Shown piece after piece: positions 1 to 10,599 of a stretch of DNA of 64,000 nucleotides. Position 1 is the stretch's first letter. Every line of letters begins with the position of its first letter. This DNA is from Saturnia japonica. Taxonomy: Eukaryota; Arthropoda; Insecta; Lepidoptera; Saturniidae. Below the pieces are notes generated by a model. The model made no database searches, was not told where the DNA came from, and was given only the letters and a program-made list of their open reading frames with translations. Made by a program: the position numbers and the translations under genes. The DNA lies in the NCBI GenBank assembly GCA_033032175.1, contig CM065323.1:14818001-14882000 (forward strand), given 5' to 3'.

Positions 1-75
1 ACAGAACTTTAGATAAAAAATTTCCTTTGGGGATGGAGTGGGCTTCGGGTCTCTGCTCCTCCTAAAGGATCTACG

Positions 76-972
76 ATGTCCAATCAAAAGGGTTGGACGA
101 CGGTGACCCGTCGTCGTCGCCGTAAGAAGCGCGTAAAAGCGCCAACGGCTACCGAGGGATTGGCTCCCGCTAGAGGCGGGAAAACGCCGAAAATAAAGGG
201 ACCAAGGGTTAGGCTTCCCCCGAAACCACGCTCGGCTGCAGATGTAACCATACTGCAGCCTGAGGCGCTTGCGAGAGGCCTTACTTACTTGGAGGCCTCA
301 CTAAGGCGCGTGACCGAGTCAATGTTGCTGAATTGGGTATTGAGAGTATTTCGCTCCGGCCCACAGCCTCAGGATCGCGAATCATCGAGATACCTGGTGT
401 GCGCGGTCCAGAGTAGGAGGAAAAACTTGCTCAACAGCTCCAAGAACACTAATGGGAGACGTAGCCACAGTGGCCAGACCTGTTTAAAAGGCAAATGTGC
501 TGGTGATAGCCCTTGACGAATCCGTCACGGTGAAAGAGGTTGTAGTTGCTGCAGCAGCGAAGGCCGGCTGTGAGCAAAACTTTATCAGGGCTGGGTCCAT
601 ACGTCCCTATAGTATGGGCATGAGAGCGGTGCAACTATCGCTTCCAGCTAATGCTACAAGGAAGCTGGTGGAGGAGGGTCATCTCCTGGTCGGGTGGAGT
701 GCGGAACGTGTGCGCCTCCTGGTGGGTGGGCCCATGCGCTGCTTTAAGTGCATGGGTGTAAGCTACACGCGCCCACTCTGCCCGTCAACTGTCGATCGTG
801 GAAGTTTATGCTACCGATGCGGACTACCCGGCCACAAAGTGCTGCGGTGTGCTGAAAAGCACCACTGCTCTGAGTGTGCAGACGCCGGGAGACCGGCTGG
901 GCACCAGATGGGAGGAGCTAGATGCAGGCCATCGCCTATAAAGGGCAAGGCGCCACTACCGCCAATGCCAAG
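76..972 (+). pseudogene. R1-like non-LTR retrotransposon ORF1 (gag-like), broken
   Basis: Encodes the nucleic-acid-binding ORF1 protein of an R1-group non-LTR retrotransposon, which in this family coats element RNA. The start at 76 opens a basic N-terminus (an RRRRRKKR run). The frame breaks near 320 and is regained by about 497. The second part ends in three cysteine/histidine knuckles: CFKC...C (about 737-780), CYRCGLPGHKVLRC (a perfect CX2CX4HX4C) and CSEC...H...C. This triple knuckle is typical of R1/I-group ORF1. The reading frame is cut at about 973, where the A-rich tail of an opposite-strand element begins. No ORF2 follows on this strand. The family is confident, the clade moderately so; it is a dead copy. 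Confidence 0.8.
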
Positions 973-1402
973 AGGTTTTTTTTTATTATTTTTTGGTGGG
1001 GTTATTACCCCCACTCCCTAAATCCCTCCAACACAAATCCGAGAACTAAGATACTGTAATAATAATTTTTACAATTTATTTTATCCCAAATACTTTCCTC
1101 CGACTTTGTTACTAACACTACCACTAACTACTAACCACTACTAACACTATGCATCCCTGTTTATTTTATTTATTTATTTAAGAAATTCTTATAACTAAAT
1201 ACATAATACACATTTCATTCAATTTTTAAAATAGTTTCAGTAATATAATTATGTCAAAAAAAAATTAATAAAATGAATTATAAATAACAAAAAAATATAA
1301 ATAAAAAAAATAAACACAGTTAAAATTTACGTTGATTTCTATTTACAATTTCCTTATAAACTAGGAGTAAAAACACTATTTTCTTTTCTGAGGAGAATTC
1401 AT

Positions 1403-2580
1403 TTATTTCTCTTTCTGGCCACTTTTACTACTTTCTCGACGAAGACCATGAAGTGGCTCCTCATCTGACACCAACATAGATATTGTATCCAGACCCACCC
1501 TACAGCCGAGCCTGGACTCGAGATCAAACCTGGACGAGCTGAAACGTGGACAATCTATAATAAGATGGAAGATTGTCTCGGCAATATCCGGGTCACATTC
1601 ACACGCGGGGCTGTCCTTGATCTTGAAGCGGTACAGGTACGCCGCGAATCCTCCATGGCCTGTGAATGCCTGGACATGGGCGGGTAACAAATTGGTCTTC
1701 CTCAACACCCGGTGAGCGTCTGCCACCTTCGGGAAGGAGACCTGCGTCACCCCACCCGTGTCTGAGGACTCGTAGCGCGCCTGCCACTTAAGGACAGTCT
1801 CCTCCCGTATGACCTTATTGCGTAAGACACCGGATACCGATCATAGTCAGCCACGGTCTTCTTGTGGGCGGCCCTCTTCGCTAACACGTCGGCACGTTCG
1901 TTTCCGACCGTGCCAACGTAGGCACGCACCCAGTACAAGTGCACCACACGCCCCTCCGCTCTAATATCCCCAATCGCCGTCTGCGTTGCAAGAGCCAGAC
2001 GGTGAGGCGGGACTGGGTTGGCCAGCACCTCCAGCGACGACTTAGTCACTGTAAATACTGACCTCCCCATCACCAGCCTTATGCACCATCTGTACCGCCC
2101 TATGAAGGCATAAAGCTCGGCCTGGAAAACGGAGCAGAAGGGCTCTAGGCGAAACGTGGAGAACCTGGTTTCACGTCCTTCTTTGAACCAAGTCACAGCA
2201 GCTCCCACTCCACCGTCGATCTTACTGCCGTCGGTGAAGATCCCGGAGCCGCCGGACTCAGGAAGGACTTCCAAGCTCTCGTACGCTTCGCCAACACAAT
2301 GCACTGGGTGCGGATAGTCGGCGAATTTTACCGGCCGCTCCAACACACGGCCAACCACGATCTCGACCAGCCCTATTTTCCGCTTTGCACGGTATAGTCT
2401 ATGCACCTCTTGGGCGCGGAGATCCAGCGGGAGCAAGTATGCCAAGACTAATGCTGATGTTAACGGTACAGTTTTATAAGCCCTGCAGATCTTTATTGCG
2501 AAACCCCTCTGCAGAGAGTTAAGCCTATTCCTAATCGATATCTTCTCTGCAGAGGGGCCCCACACATTTGCAGCATACAA
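1403..2580 (-). pseudogene. RNase H and C-terminal domain of R1-like ORF2
   Basis: Continuation of the truncated ORF2. The RNase H fold is recognisable: FTDGSKIDGGVGAA (first Asp), FQAELYAF (Glu) and VGNERADVLAKRAA (last Asp). The usual TDS motif reads FTVTKSSLEVL, so the third acidic residue appears lost. After a frame change near 1750 the C-terminal segment carries C-x-C with a downstream H and C (ACECDPDIAETIFHLIIDC), the CCHC-like motif at the end of many non-LTR ORF2 proteins. RNase H is present in some R1, LOA and I group elements. It is a pseudogene. Confidence 0.8.
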
Positions 2581-2602
2581 TACGATAGGCTCAATGACGG
2601 CG

Positions 2603-3355
2603 CTATATATCGTCCTGATAATCTCTCGAGTTCAGGCCCCAGCTTACCCTAGCTGCACACGCCAGCTGCTTGTAGATGTCAGCTGCCTTCTTACAGGCAA
2701 CAGCGGCGTGTGCCTCAAAGGTGAGCTTACTGTCCAAAATCAGGCTCAGCAGGCGGATCTCCTTCTCCAATGGTATCCGGACTCCTCCCATGAACAAGGC
2801 TGGGGCGTCAAACTTAAGCTTCCTTGTAAGTATTATCGCTTTAGTCTTTTGCGGAGCAAAGGACAGGTTATTTTTGACGCCCCAGTCCATCACGGTCTGC
2901 AGGGTCCGGCACACAACTTCCTGCATGGACCCGACCTCTCTCCCAGAGAAAACCAGGACGACGTCGTCTGCAAAAGCCTGACAGTACACTCCCGCGACCT
3001 CGAGCTCCACCAACAGGGAATCGAGTATAAGGTTCCAAAAGGTCGGCCCAGCGATAGATCTCTGGACACAACCCTTTGAAGACTCTCGACTCACCTGACA
3101 ATCGGCGTAACTGAGCTCAATAAGACGACCCTCAAGATACGAAAGAACCATGTCGTACAAATTTTCAGGGCACCCTACGTCGAACCAAGAGCTTTTCCAG
3201 AAGCTTGCCCAACACCGGCAAGAGGCCAATAGGAAGGTAGGATTTTGGCGATATGTAATCCTCCCTAGCTGGCTTCCGGAGAATACACACCGTTGCAGTC
3301 TTCCAGGGATGAGGGAAATGGCCCAATTCCAGGCACTTATTAACTAGGCCACCTT
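2603..3355 (-). pseudogene. Reverse transcriptase fragment of R1-like ORF2
   Basis: Reverse transcriptase domain fragment. Residues just inside the truncation (NKCLELGHFPHPWKTATV, then SPKSYLPIGLLPVLGKLLEKL) align by eye with the same stretch of the better copy at about 23540-23700. A deletion then removes the middle RT motifs. The frame resumes with a strongly RT-like stretch carrying GCVQ, GPTFWN and the catalytic FADD box at about 2960. The protein would make element cDNA in the R1 group. The missing motifs and frame changes make it inactive. It is followed on the same strand by the RNase H part. Confidence 0.8.
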
Positions 3356-3359
3356 AGTC

Positions 3360-5950
3360 CCACTTGAGCACTCGCTGCGGTCGAACACGTGTCAGATCGC
3401 TCCGCGTCGAAAAAAGTGTAAAAAATTGAAAATTGTGATTTTTGTGAGTGTATTTATAAGTGTGGCACATCAAAAGACGCGGCTTGTCGCGAGAAACAAA
3501 GTGTACTACTCAGATTTTTGTAAGTCAAAAAACCACTGAGATATTTGCAAAAAACCGGAGTGTGGAAACTTTGACCGCATGCGGCTCGAAAAAACGATCG
3601 ATAACCCCTTGTTTTTAAACTGTGAATAAGTGCACTAGCAACTCCCCGTTAATTTGACACTAAAATGGGATTTTTATGACTTATACTTTCCGAAACAAAC
3701 TAAAATTAAAAAATCAGAAAATTACAAGTGACGTCCTTAGGGACCCCGTCCTTACGGTGCGGAAATTTCCCGAAAGAATAAAAATTCCAAGTATTATACT
3801 TTTCCAAGTAAATAGTAAAACATTTTGGTTAATCTCTTCTTAAAATTCTACAGTAAGTGTCCTACAGGACTGGGAATAGTGTCAGGTTGGAGAGGATTGC
3901 AATGACATTAAGGAAAGGTGGGTGAAAAGTGCGTGGATTTTTGGAAACTATTTTTAAAAGGCAAAAAAAAACAACTTTTCAAAAACTTTACAATTTTATA
4001 TTTCATAAATTTGACAATTTAAAAATTAGAAATTTATATGGTTAAAATCAGTTCTGAAGAAGCTATTCATAAATTAAAAATTTGAAATTTATAATTGACA
4101 ATTTTGGAAGATAATTAAAATTAAAAAAATTCAAAGTTAAATAGAGTGCCTCCTGTGACGTATACGCGGACGGGATAGTGCCAGGTTTGTGGGGAATTTA
4201 ATCCCTCAACGAACGAGACCACTACCGAAGCGCTGTGATGTCGGGTATAGGAGTTACATGAGAAAATGTACTCAATTCTGGACACATTCCAATGAAATTC
4301 TAATATTACATAACCGCTATACCGTGGGAAACCAGCGAAGTCAAGTGTTCGGCCCGCAAAAAGTTGTTTACTAAATATTAATGATATTTCAACATAAAAA
4401 AAATAATTAATTTAGAAAAGTGACATAAATAATAATATAACTATATAAAATATAGTATAATAATTTTAAATAAAAATAATAGTGACAAAATTTTATAATA
4501 ATAATAACAGTATTGAATTAATATAAACATTCTCAATATATATATATATATATATATATATAAGTTAAGTAAACGATTAATTGCGTGGGCAGTAGTATAT
4601 ATATAGACACATAAACAAATAATTTAGAATTTGTAAATAATTATTTAAAAAAATTATTATATTTATATAAAATTCATGCGACCCACGATTGGGGTGAGCT
4701 GCAGCTTGCAGTAGTGGTCACGGCACTAACAGTTTAACCGTTTATCTAGACGGTTAATAAGAGAACACTTTAACCGCATAACACAGCGACTGCTTTTTTA
4801 CTTGGTTTAAACCGTGGGATGGTGTAAGCGTTAGTCTTGAAACAAATTGGACCACCATCAAGGGGCGGTGACGTTGTACAGGAATGGGAGGAGCCACGCG
4901 GAGGCGGAGTTGTTATGATTATAATTTAATTTAGGATAGTTATGTATAATTTTCCAGCATACCTTACAATTTTCAAATAATATGGGTTTTACAATTTATT
5001 AGTACACAATTTTAATGTCCATAACCGAGACGTTCTTCTTGCTCCGACAGCTCAGCGTAGAGATCCTTGCCTAGGATCTAGAATAGAAGTCAGCACGGTG
5101 TAGGCCGTATCAGGATACACTGCTCAAGCAGACGACGCAGCACCAAATATCTTATCTATTGAGATTTCCTCATATGTAATAGGAAAAGTTATTATTTGTA
5201 TTATAAATACAAAATCCAGGTGATACTTTCCCGGTAGTGTTCTTTCAATGTTCAGTAGGTATTTGTCGTTTTGACAAAGGGTATTTCACCCATATTAAAA
5301 TTATAAATTATAACAATTAAAATAACTTTTCTATATAAATAATTTATAAAATAAACTATCTTTTCGACTCCCAGGTCTGTTGTACAATAATTTGGTTTCT
5401 ATTAAAACATTTGATAAATATTATATAAACGTTACTACGATTCAAAAGTCTGCCGTACAATGAATTCCATGATCAGATCGGTCCTGAAAAATCTGTCATA
5501 CTCTCTGTTCTAATTTTCTCTTTTGTTTGAATTCAAAATTTCATCTTATTAGACTTTTCTCATTTTAAAAATTCAAAATAAATCTAATCATAGATTTATT
5601 TTGCTAAACTAGAACCTGGATAGAATATTTGTCTATACCTGAGAAACTCCTAACTGCGCATGCTCTATTACTATCAAAGAATTATCAATGACAGAGATTG
5701 TCATAATATTGCAATGTAAACAATACGAACCTAAAATATTAACAAAGCTGTTGTTAAACCAAAATTATCAAGTTATAAATTATCTAAACGCATCAATACA
5801 TAAACCTATCATTAATTGGTATCCTGGAAATAAAAGAATAGGCACACCAAAACAATAATAAGGTAAATCAAATGAACTTATGATGAATAATATAAAGTAG
5901 ATATTAAATAAGATAAATAAGATTATCTTCCAGATAAATAATATAACAGA
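3360..5950. other. Gene-free AT-rich stretch
   Basis: No supportable gene on either strand. The content is strongly AT-rich, with short GC-richer islands at about 3370-3600, 4140-4260 and 4680-4910. The island near 3571 (GCATGCG followed by CGATCG) resembles the start of a stretch inside the inverted-repeat arms near 18980, so it may be a decayed retrotransposon 5' region. A small palindrome, AACCGT...ACGGTT, lies near 4736-4755. Function unknown. Confidence 0.5.
4536..4562. repeat. (AT)n microsatellite
   Basis: Uninterrupted alternating AT dinucleotides over about 27 bp, followed shortly by a second, shorter TATATATA stretch near 4595. A simple-sequence repeat in AT-rich intergenic DNA. Confidence 0.95.
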
Positions 5951-5951
5951 A

Positions 5952-6909
5952 TCTTGGGCTGAGGCATAGCCCCGCCCTAAGCCACACCCCCTCCAAGTCA
6001 TAACCCACCAAACCCCTCGCCCCCCCATACCTATTTTCGTGGGGAGCACTTTTCCCTCCCCCACCTCGAAGCGGGGAAAAAACCCCGCGGGCGATATCTC
6101 GGTCATCTTTCATCCTAGCAAACTGAGTTTGGTGTCGGATGAAAGAGGAAAACTGGCCCTACAATCTGGCCCATAGGGAATTGGGAATGGACGGGTGGAG
6201 TTGATGTGGAGTGAGGGAAATTGCTGCGCTACTGCTCTGCATAGCTGCTAATTGAGTGGGACTAACTTATTATAAATAGTTTTAATTTAATTAGAGTTTT
6301 TAGCTCATAATAAAGCCACATAAACTCCGACATTTTAAAATCATCCCTATCAAAACCATTCTGCTGCCGGTTCCGGCGACTCAAGTCACAGGAACTTTGG
6401 TGGAGGACAGTGTAGCGGGTGGATATTTCCGCCGCGCACTCAATAGACGACGAGTGAGGGGATCGCTGCACGAGCTGGTGCTGCGCGGCGGGAGTACTGC
6501 GCCCGCTGAGACCAGCTGCACTATACCATCAGCCCTGAGTCGCCGCCATCGTCGTCACATAGAGGAACTATAGACTATATATAGAACTACCAACTTAGAA
6601 GATTTACAAATTGACATTAGATTATTGTGACATTTATCGAGGGAGTTAAGACATATTATTAATTCTGTTATCTTTATCTTCTAATATCTATATTAGTTCT
6701 TTCCTTTTCTTTTCATTACTAACACTAACATAGGTTAAGAGACCATATATACTAATAATACTAACACGTAGTTTTTATGGTAGGAACCCTCCATAATTAT
6801 AATTGTTATTGATTTATACAAAATTTTATTTAATTGACATTTTATAATATTAATTAAATTATTAATTATTTTACACAATTTTAAATTATACACTACCATA
6901 GAATTAAAT
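5952..6909 (+). other. 5' untranslated region of the R1-like element
   Basis: About 960 bp of GC-rich leader followed by AT-rich sequence before the ORF1 start. The first 170 bp are recognisably homologous to 19853-20020, including the CCATCTTT or TCATCTTT block and ACAATCTGGCCC. Shared position upstream of ORF1 in both copies identifies it as the family's leader, which in non-LTR elements usually holds the internal promoter. Small antisense reading frames here are not supported. Confidence 0.65.
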
Positions 6910-8557
6910 ATGGAAAAAATTATTAAGAGTGACAGTGAGGCACAAAAATGGGCTCCAATTAAAACAGGTAAAGTCAGGAAAAGTGGAGAGGCAGAAGACG
7001 CGTTGAGGAAGACCGTTCTGACAAAAGCTACTAGGGACCCAGCGCGAAGAATTATAGTGGCAAAACAGCCACTAGGGGACATCCCCAAAAGTATAAAGAG
7101 TAATAGTAATAGTATAAAGAGTCCTCAAATTGGAGTCCCGTTATCGGAGATGGTAGTCGGAACTACCGAAAAACATAAACCGACACCAACAGGCGCAATA
7201 TCACCAGCGCATTCGGTATCCGCAACACCAGAAATGGATTTCGGGGTGTGTTCGGAGGGTGGCATGGGCGATTTGTCCTCTGACGCTGACACGGCAGCTA
7301 AGCCTAGGGTCAGTATGCTGCCTTTATACAGGAAGAGGGCCGGGATGGCTATGGATTTAGCCAGTATACGAGACGACTTCTTCCAGTCGGAGAAAGCTGC
7401 ATTGGAGCTCTCTGGGAATTTAAAAAAGGAGATAAAGGTGGAGGTCTTCGTGTGCCTCACGGCCCTGGAGTTAATAGATTCCAGAGCCAGACACAAGTTC
7501 CAGGAGGAGAGGGCGCGTTCTGAGGGAGCTAGAGAGCTCGCAAACTCGGAGCGTGCCCACTTAAAACAACTTGCCGCCTTGGCTTCCAGCCACGAGCGCG
7601 CAATAAACACATTGTCAACGCAAATTGAAAAGCTGATACGGGAAACGGAATTGCTGCGCTCGTGGTTGGACTAAGAGGTGACCGAGCCGTTGAAGGCCTT
7701 GGGGGGGATGCGCGAGGCGGTCGAAGACCTCCGCCGGCGTCCGTCACCCACATTCCCCGATCACTTTAAACTTACAAAAGGGGAACTTGAACAGATAGTT
7801 GGGGGGACAATGAGACTCCAATAGACAGTTTCCAGGGTGGAAGAAGAGGTCATGCAGCTGCCGCAAAAGGTAGCTGCGAACATAGTCATCCCGCCCGTGC
7901 CGCCGCAACCACAGGATAGTGGGGACCCCAAGATCGGTGCCCAGCTCATGAACATCCAGAGCCGGGTGGAGGACCTTCAAAACGCGATGGTTGTTAATAT
8001 GAAAGAATTAGTAGCAACAGAAAGAGACAGCGCCGCTACAGAACTTAGGGATATAGTGGTTCCCGTTGCAGCTAAAGTTGATACAGTGCTCCATGAAATC
8101 AGAGAGATGGGAGTAGAAGTTGTGGGACTGCAACCACAAAAACAACCATCGCTGCACTTCCCATCGCTGGCTGAGGAGCTGGGTTCCGGGGGTAGAGCAC
8201 GGCCCCCCGCCGTTGCCGGACACGAGGTTGGGCACATACGCCCACGTTTCGGCCCTGCCAAAAAGGCCTCGACCTGCGGCGACGCTGGTGGTGTCGTCTA
8301 GGGACCCCAGGGCGACGAGCGACACAGTCCTTAAAACCATTCAGCACGTCGCAGATATTACTACAACTGGGGTGAGGGTCGACGCAGTGAGGAGGGCAAA
8401 GAACCAGAAGGTGGTTTTGCGCTGTCATGGGGAGGATGATGCCAAAGCCTTGGCAGGACAGCTGCGCACCGCCTCTGCCGTCCTCACTGTGGAAATCCCC
8501 CAAAACAGGAACTCCCTGGTGGAGGTGAGAGGAGTCCTCACAGAATATAAGGACAGG
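6910..8557 (+). pseudogene. R1-like ORF1, N-terminal and middle part
   Basis: ORF1 protein of the family, from the Met at 6910 to the BEL insertion. The first 254 residues are open to a TAA at 7672. The same frame continues past it and past a TAG near 7822, through a coiled-coil-like region (about 7830-8180), then shifts frame near 8185. The last part (about 8190-8557) contains the stretch equivalent to residues 330-400 of the central copy, including VEVRGVLTEYKD before the LTR. The remaining C-terminus lies beyond the BEL element. At least two stops and one frameshift make it non-functional. Confidence 0.75.
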
Positions 8558-8562
8558 GACAT
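8558..8562 (+). repeat. 5-bp target-site duplication (left), GACAT
   Basis: GACAT directly precedes the 5' LTR and is repeated directly after the 3' LTR at 14889-14893. A 5-bp duplication fits BEL/Pao integrases. It also shows that the two ORF1 halves were once continuous. Confidence 0.9.
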
Positions 8563-8923
8563 TGTCCAGGCGGTTTTTATAATATCATATGTGGGTAGAT
8601 CGCGATACCGGGGTTGGCGGCAAGGTGAGACTTTTTTTGTGACGACCGTCAGTAAAAAATTAATCACGGTTCGAGAGCGGGCGACACAGTGTGCTGTTTT
8701 ATTGATTTATATAGAAATCCAAGAAATAAAGGACAAAACCATACAGTTTGACTTTAGTACATGTGTGTGTACGAGTGTGTGGCAGTATAGCGGTGCACCG
8801 CAAGCAGAAGTCGCTACGATCAAGGTTAGTGGTTTGCTTCATATGGTTTTATGAAAACATCTGGATTGGGGAAACCAAGCCATCCTGGTTTGATTGAGTT
8901 TTTCTAGGACATTCGCGATAACA
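8563..8923 (+). repeat. 5' LTR of the BEL element
   Basis: 361 bp beginning TGTCCAGGCGG and ending GCGATAACA, the TG...CA ends of an LTR. It matches 14528-14888 except for about ten substitutions and no indels. It contains ATTTATATAG as a possible TATA region. Confidence 0.95.
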
Positions 8924-8942
8924 TTTTGGTCCTTTGAGCCGG
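8924..8942 (+). other. Primer-binding site of the BEL element
   Basis: TTTTGGTCCTTTGAGCCGG directly follows the 5' LTR. TGGTCCTTYGAGCCGG is a leader common in BEL/Pao elements and is the expected minus-strand priming region. The tRNA was not identified. Confidence 0.6.
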
Positions 8943-9021
8943 TGGCAGGTTTTCTGGATTTCGGGAATAATAACTATAATAAATTCGGTCTGTGAGTTTC
9001 TACTATAACGGTTATTTTAAA

Positions 9022-10586
9022 ATGGCATCGAAATCTTGGGAAAGTAAATTTAAAATTAAATATGATTGGTTCAAGAATTCTATAGAAATAATGGAAAATA
9101 AATCCTTAAGGGTGTTGTATCGGCTCGGTTTAGAAAACTTGAAGACAATTTTAATTTGCTAACGGACGCATACGAGAACATTTTGAGTATTTGCACGGAT
9201 GAAACAGCCATTGACGATTACGGTGTAAAGTATAAAGAGGCTACGGAGATATATGATCAGTTAGAGGCGGTTTCGGCAGCTTATCCGGGTTTGGACGGTA
9301 CACACGTACCTACAGAAAGCGTGGCATCGGCTCGGTTGCCGCGTATTAACTTACCGGTTTTTGATGGAGACGTATTTTCATGGTGTAGTTTTATTAGTCT
9401 ATTTACTTCATTAGTACTGTCTACGAAAGATATATCCAAAACTGAAAAATTTCATTATCTGTTTTCGAACTTAGATAAAGAACCGAGAACCTTAATAAAA
9501 CATTTGCCTATGGTAGACGGTTCATTGGATATAGCTATGGACATATTGAGAGGTAGGTATGATAAAAGGTTGTTAGCTGATTCACATATCTCTAGGATTT
9601 TACATTTACCGGTTCTTAATAAAATTATTAACCTCAGATCTAAAATCCTCAATCCATTATTGGAATCGATTCAGGCTTTGAACAATTTGGGCTACCCATT
9701 GATCATTGGAGTTACATATTATTACACATAAGTTTAACTAAATTACCGGCAGAAATTAGAACTCGGTTTGAACAACAATACGGAGGTAACAATGCTAATT
9801 TCCCTACTTTTAATCAGTTCACGGAGTTTTTGTCAAACGAATGTCGGTTGATAGACACGGCGAACAGAGAACCGGTTTCTACACAATCATTCCCGGAGCG
9901 AGCGCCGCGCCGCCCGCAACCGGATCGTAACGATCACGTCGCGGATAATTATTATAGAAATGAACGTACCAAAAATAATTATAGTAATAAACAATGTATT
10001 TATTGTAAGTCGTCAAGTCATGAAATTAATAATTGTTACCAATTTCAGTATTTACCTAGGGACGAACGAAAACACTGGGTACGACGTAATTATTTATGTT
10101 TCAAATGTTATAGTAATCATTCTGCCGCTTCATGCAAATGGAATGTACCATGTAGTAGATGTGGGAATTATGGACATAACACATTAATAATTATTTATGT
10201 TTCAAATATTATAGTAATCATTCTGCCGCTTCATGCAAATGGAATGTACCATGTAGTAGATGTGGGAATTATGGACATAACACATTAATATGTTCTACGT
10301 ACATTGCGCGCGGGGTATCACCTACCGGTAACGAGCCTTGTGAGCGGCACGCACACGTTTTGGCTTCGCGCGATAATGCGGTCAACGATCGTCGCTCGCC
10401 CAATATGACACGGCGACCGCGGCGTACTGGAAGCCCTCTATCATCTGTACGATCGGAACGTAGCGTACGTTATCAACGCGGTGCGAATAACAATTATAAT
10501 AATAATTCGGAAAATAAATACGAATGTCACAGTGCTAGGGTTCCTAGGTCACTCAGTCCTCCGGCTATACGAAGACCACAAGAATA
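9022..10586 (+). pseudogene. BEL/Pao gag, frameshifted
   Basis: Gag capsid/nucleocapsid polyprotein. It starts MASKSWESK at 9022, shifts frame near 9115 to the main part (LPRINLPVFDGDVFSW, the conserved BEL gag motif, about 9340-9395), and shifts again near 9650-9740. The C-terminal part has CIYCKSSSHEINNC and CFKC...C-S-R-C-G-NYGHNT zinc knuckles (about 9995-10185). A 101-bp tandem duplication at 10087 repeats the last knuckle and throws the frame. An Arg/Asn-rich linker follows to a TAG at about 10586. Non-functional. Confidence 0.8.
10087..10288 (+). repeat. 101-bp tandem duplication in BEL gag
   Basis: Two adjacent copies, from 10087 and 10188, nearly identical (CAAATGTT versus CAAATATT). 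The unit covers the second zinc knuckle of gag. As 101 is not a multiple of three, it shifts the reading frame. Confidence 0.9.
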
Positions 10587-10599
10587 GCAATTACAACAA

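Larger units (their letters stand above)
975..3355 (-). mobile_element. 5'-truncated R1-like non-LTR retrotransposon
   Basis: Opposite-strand insertion holding only the 3' half of an ORF2. Read on the minus strand it begins inside reverse transcriptase near 3355, passes through RNase H, and ends in an A-rich tail at about 975-990 (T-rich on the plus strand). That tail directly abuts the broken plus-strand ORF1, so the element seems to have inserted into it. Positions 1022-1402 are its AT-rich 3' untranslated region. 5' truncation with an A-rich tail is the usual signature of target-primed reverse transcription. I could not identify a flanking target duplication. Confidence 0.75.

Noticed and set aside
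5780..6113. Antisense reading frames over the R1-like leader
   Set aside because: They run opposite to a conserved leader region, have low-complexity translations and no family match.
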